Part shown: positions 5,767 to 8,337 of the stretch, piece after piece
How positions within the stretch are numbered: the first letter of the stretch is position 1
How the letters are laid out: each line of letters opens with the position of its first letter
Source: Acidobacteria bacterium CG_4_9_14_3_um_filter_49_7
GTDB taxonomy: Bacteria > Acidobacteriota > Holophagae > Thermotomaculales > Thermotomaculaceae
Length of the DNA stretch: 8,337 nt
Reading direction: 5' to 3'
Assembly (NCBI GenBank): GCA_002789615.1
Contig: PFTO01000213.1
Location: 2,610 to 10,946, forward strand
Notes under the pieces: generated by a model
Told to the model about the DNA's origin: nothing
The model's input: the letters and a program-made list of their open reading frames with translations, nothing else
Databases searched by the model: none
Translations under genes and position numbers: made by a program

Positions 5767-8119
5767 TCTACAGGAAAATGCAGAGAAGTTTGAAATTAAA
5801 ACACCGGATATTTTGCCGGTATTACCCCTCAGGGATCTTGTCGTATTCCCATTTTTTGTGATTCCACTTTCTGTTGGGCGAACAGGTTCGGTTGAGGCCG
5901 TCAACGAAGCGTTGGCAACCAACCGCTTCCTCTTACTGACAACTCAGAAGAACGCTGAAGTGGATGAGGCAAGAGCAGATGATATGTTTGAGGTTGGAAC
6001 CGTCGCGGTGATTATTAAAATGCTCAAAATGCCGGACGGTACACTGCGACTACTGGTTCAGGGCTTGCATCGGGCCCGAATCAAAAGCTTGAATGATGGG
6101 AAACCCTTCTACAAAGCAGTCGTTGAGAAATTGCTGGATCCTCCGGTGGAATCCGGCGTTAAGCTGGAAGCACTTACGGCAAATGTGGTGCAGCATCTGG
6201 AAAAAGCCGCGGGTCTTGGAAAGGTGATTCCACCAGAGGTTATGTCTATTATTGCCAGTATTGAAGAGCCCGGAAAACTGGCCGATTTTGTGGCCAATCA
6301 CTTGACTTTGAAGGTTCCAGAGGCCCAGGAATTGCTTGAAGTAACGGACCCTCTGAAGCGCCTGAAACGAGTGAACGAACATCTGGTCAAGGAGGTTACC
6401 CTCCTTGAAATCCAGAAAGAAATCAACCTGGAAGCCCGGGATGAAATCGATAAATCCCAGCGAGAATATTTTCTTCGACAGCAATTGAAGGCCATTTTGC
6501 AGGAATTGGGAGAGAGCGATAATCTGGAGCAGGAAATCCTGGACTATCAGGAGAAGCTGAAGGACATACCCCTAGCGGAGGAAGCTGAGAAAGAAGTGGA
6601 GCGGCAGATGAAGCGTCTTTCCCGGATGCATGGGGACTCAGCAGAGGCTTCAGTGGTGAGGACCTACCTGGATTGGATAATCGAGTTGCCGTGGGGTATT
6701 ACGACGAAAGACAATCTGGACATCAGCAAGGCGAGGAAAATTCTGAACGAAGACCATTACGGCTTGAAACCGATCAAAGAGAGAATCCTCGAATATCTTG
6801 CCGTACGAAAGATCAATCCCGATATGAAAGGTCCGATTCTTTGCTTTGTGGGCCCTCCCGGAGTGGGAAAGACATCACTGGGTCGCTCTATTGCCCGGGC
6901 CCTTGATCGAAAATTTATTCGACTTTCAATTGGTGGAATCAAGGATGAGGCTGAAGTTCGGGGGCATCGACGCACATACGTGGGGGCAATGCCCGGACGC
7001 ATCATCCAGGGAATCAAGCAGGGCGGTTCCATGAACCCGGTTTTTATGATGGATGAAGTGGATAAAATAGGAGCAGACTTTCGGGGGGACCCCTCTTCGG
7101 CGCTCCTGGAAGTGCTGGATCCGGAACAGAACGACTCGTTCAGGGATCACTATCTCGGTGTTCCTTTTGATCTTTCCGGTGTCATGTTTGTTACAACGGC
7201 CAATCAGATGGGCCCAATTCAGCCGGCTTTCCTCGACAGAATGGAAATCATTGAACTTCCCGGCTACACACTTGAAGAAAAGGTGGAAATTTGTCGACGC
7301 CATATTATCCCACGTCAGTTGAAGGCGACGGGAATGGACCGGAAGCGTGTTCGTATTTCGGTCGGGGCCATTCGCCGGATTATTCAAGGCTATACAAGGG
7401 AAGCAGGTCTTAGAAATGTGGAACGGGAAATCAACAAGCTGATTCGAAAACTGGTTTTCAAGATGGTGGAGGAAGAACAACAGGATAACCCGGCAATTAT
7501 TTACGCTATCGGGCCCAGGGATGTTAAGGAATACCTTGGCGTGGAAAAAATCACCGATGATACAAGACTGAAGCAGAATCGAATTGGCGTGGCCACCGGA
7601 CTGGCATGGACACCGGTGGGGGGTGATATCCTCTTCATCGAAACATCAATAATGAAAGGGAAGGGACAACTGATTCTGACAGGACAACTGGGTGATGTGA
7701 TGAAAGAATCCGCACAGGCGGCGTTAAGTTACATCCGTTCCAACGCAGCAAAATATAAACTCCTGGATTTTCCATTTGATGAACGGAATATTCATATTCA
7801 CGTTCCGGAAGGGGCAATCCCCAAAGATGGGCCTTCTGCCGGGATTACCCTGGCAACTGCGTTGTTTTCCACAATGAGCAATCGGCATGTGAATGCGGCG
7901 TTGGCAATGACCGGTGAAATTACTCTGCGGGGCGATGTGCTGCCGGTAGGGGGTTTGAAAGAGAAACTTCTCGCGGCAAAACGTGCCGGGATCCGGGAAA
8001 TTGTTGTGTCGAAACTGAACCAGAAAAATATTGAGGAGATCGAACCCGAGTACCTGACAGGCCTGACGCTTCACTATGTCAAAAAAGTAGATGAGGTCTT
8101 TAAACTGGCCCTTGTGTAG
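5759..8119 (+). CDS. lon: Lon ATP-dependent protease (LonA type)
   Basis: This 786-residue protein is close to E. coli Lon (784) and looks intact. The N-terminal substrate-recognition domain opens with LPVLPLRDLVVFP (19-31) and runs to about 210. A helical, charged coiled-coil stretch follows (about 215-285, including REYFLRQQLKAI). The AAA+ module has Walker A GPPGVGKTS (365-373), Walker B FMMDEVDK (Asp432, Glu433), sensor-1 Asn482, arginine finger Arg494 and sensor-2 Arg552. The C-terminal peptidase carries catalytic Ser693 in PKDGPSAG and Lys736 in GGLKEK, with the same 43-residue spacing as E. coli Ser679/Lys722. It should form a cytosolic hexamer that unfolds and degrades damaged or regulatory proteins. 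The start is supported by the SD AGGAAGGA (5747-5754) just before the ATG, inside the 3' end of hsp20 (8-nt overlap). It is the last gene of the operon, and no clear U-tailed terminator follows the stop. Confidence 0.98.
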   Translation: MNNLQENAEKFEIKTPDILPVLPLRDLVVFPFFVIPLSVGRTGSVEAVNEALATNRFLLLTTQKNAEVDEARADDMFEVGTVAVIIKMLKMPDGTLRLLVQGLHRARIKSLNDGKPFYKAVVEKLLDPPVESGVKLEALTANVVQHLEKAAGLGKVIPPEVMSIIASIEEPGKLADFVANHLTLKVPEAQELLEVTDPLKRLKRVNEHLVKEVTLLEIQKEINLEARDEIDKSQREYFLRQQLKAILQELGESDNLEQEILDYQEKLKDIPLAEEAEKEVERQMKRLSRMHGDSAEASVVRTYLDWIIELPWGITTKDNLDISKARKILNEDHYGLKPIKERILEYLAVRKINPDMKGPILCFVGPPGVGKTSLGRSIARALDRKFIRLSIGGIKDEAEVRGHRRTYVGAMPGRIIQGIKQGGSMNPVFMMDEVDKIGADFRGDPSSALLEVLDPEQNDSFRDHYLGVPFDLSGVMFVTTANQMGPIQPAFLDRMEIIELPGYTLEEKVEICRRHIIPRQLKATGMDRKRVRISVGAIRRIIQGYTREAGLRNVEREINKLIRKLVFKMVEEEQQDNPAIIYAIGPRDVKEYLGVEKITDDTRLKQNRIGVATGLAWTPVGGDILFIETSIMKGKGQLILTGQLGDVMKESAQAALSYIRSNAAKYKLLDFPFDERNIHIHVPEGAIPKDGPSAGITLATALFSTMSNRHVNAALAMTGEITLRGDVLPVGGLKEKLLAAKRAGIREIVVSKLNQKNIEEIEPEYLTGLTLHYVKKVDEVFKLALV

Positions 8120-8337
8120 TGCCGGAACAGGTAAAACAAGTTTGAGTTTAAGGTTGAGTAAAAGGCAGGGATAGGCAAAACGAGGAGTGAAAATTTCCGG
8201 GGACCTGTTCTTGCTTTCTCCCCATCATGACGCACTCGCACTTTCACACACCCTGTGACGGGCCGTGGGCTCGGTACTTACGGTAAGAGTTCCTGAATGA
8301 AGGGCGGAATTGCAAATGCGGATTTGTGGATATCGGC
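8120..8337. other. Non-coding tail after lon; short repeats, no confident gene
   Basis: No long reading frame and no classic hairpin with a U-run follows lon. GAACAGGT (8125-8132) and ACCTGTTC (8203-8210) are perfect 8-bp inverted repeats about 70 nt apart. ACAGGTAAAACAAG (8128-8141) and ATAGGCAAAACGAG (8171-8184) match at 11 of 14 positions as direct near-repeats. GGGGA (8199-8203) and TCCCC (8219-8223) could pair across a 15-nt loop. Two ATGs near the edge (8297 and 8316) stay open to the end of the window. The second has AGGGCGG (8301-8307) upstream and could begin a downstream gene, but only about seven codons are visible. Confidence 0.5.
8187..8258 (+). pseudogene. Possible remnant of a PIG-L/LmbE-type deacetylase N-terminus
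   Basis: A GTG at 8187, preceded by a GAGGAG purine run that abuts it, opens a 23-codon frame ending in TGA. Its translation includes GDLFLLSPHHDALALS. This resembles the N-terminal strand and metal site of PIG-L/LmbE N-deacetylases (hydrophobic strand, then S-P-H-x-D-D). Here the second Asp is missing and the frame stops eight codons later. No convincing continuation was found in the other two frames to the window edge. It could be a decayed gene start or a chance match. Confidence 0.22.

Noticed and set aside
6926..7480. 184-codon minus-strand reading frame inside lon, and similar antisense frames in the transporter, phosphoesterase and lon genes
   Set aside because: These lie opposite strongly conserved coding sequence and have no SD or recognisable domain. 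They are shadows of the real genes.

Overview
The window is a dense, almost entirely plus-strand stretch of bacterial chromosome. Overlapping stop/start codons, Shine-Dalgarno (SD) sequences, a signal peptide, and NrdR and Lon-type protease genes all point to a bacterium, probably with a Gram-negative-type envelope. No gene identifies the phylum, and I do not assign one. I see no mobile element, CRISPR array, tRNA or rRNA.

Region 1 (about 20-3965) is a tightly packed three-gene unit. It encodes a P-loop, kinase-like protein of unknown function, an organophosphate:phosphate antiporter-like transporter (GlpT/UhpT relatives), and an exported calcineurin-like/purple-acid-phosphatase-like metallophosphoesterase. 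The genes overlap by 8 nt and 1 nt, so they are very likely co-transcribed and translationally coupled. A plausible joint role is scavenging of phosphorylated compounds: the phosphoesterase acts outside the cytoplasm, the transporter exchanges organophosphate for phosphate, and the P-loop protein acts inside. This is inferred from context.

Region 2 (about 3966-4795) is degraded or low in coding content. It holds a broken membrane-anchored SUMF1/FGE-sulfatase-type gene. Its N-terminal start and C-terminal core are both recognisable, but the middle of the domain is gone and the two halves are out of frame. Next comes a short degenerate tandem heptamer array, and then a good promoter.

Region 3 (4762-8119) is a second overlapping operon: nrdR (repressor of ribonucleotide reductase genes), an Hsp20 small heat-shock protein, and lon (ATP-dependent protease). 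The TATAAT box ends 6 nt before the nrdR ATG and there is no properly spaced SD, so the operon probably starts with a leaderless mRNA. The grouping puts a (d)ATP-sensing regulator ahead of two proteostasis genes.

Region 4 (8120-8337) has no confident gene. It contains short repeats and a 23-codon reading frame resembling the start of a PIG-L/LmbE-type deacetylase, possibly a remnant.

No clearly new multi-gene defence or mobile system is visible. The points most worth a second look are the leaderless nrdR-hsp20-lon operon, the phosphate-ester cassette with its unassigned P-loop protein, and the internally deleted SUMF1 gene.
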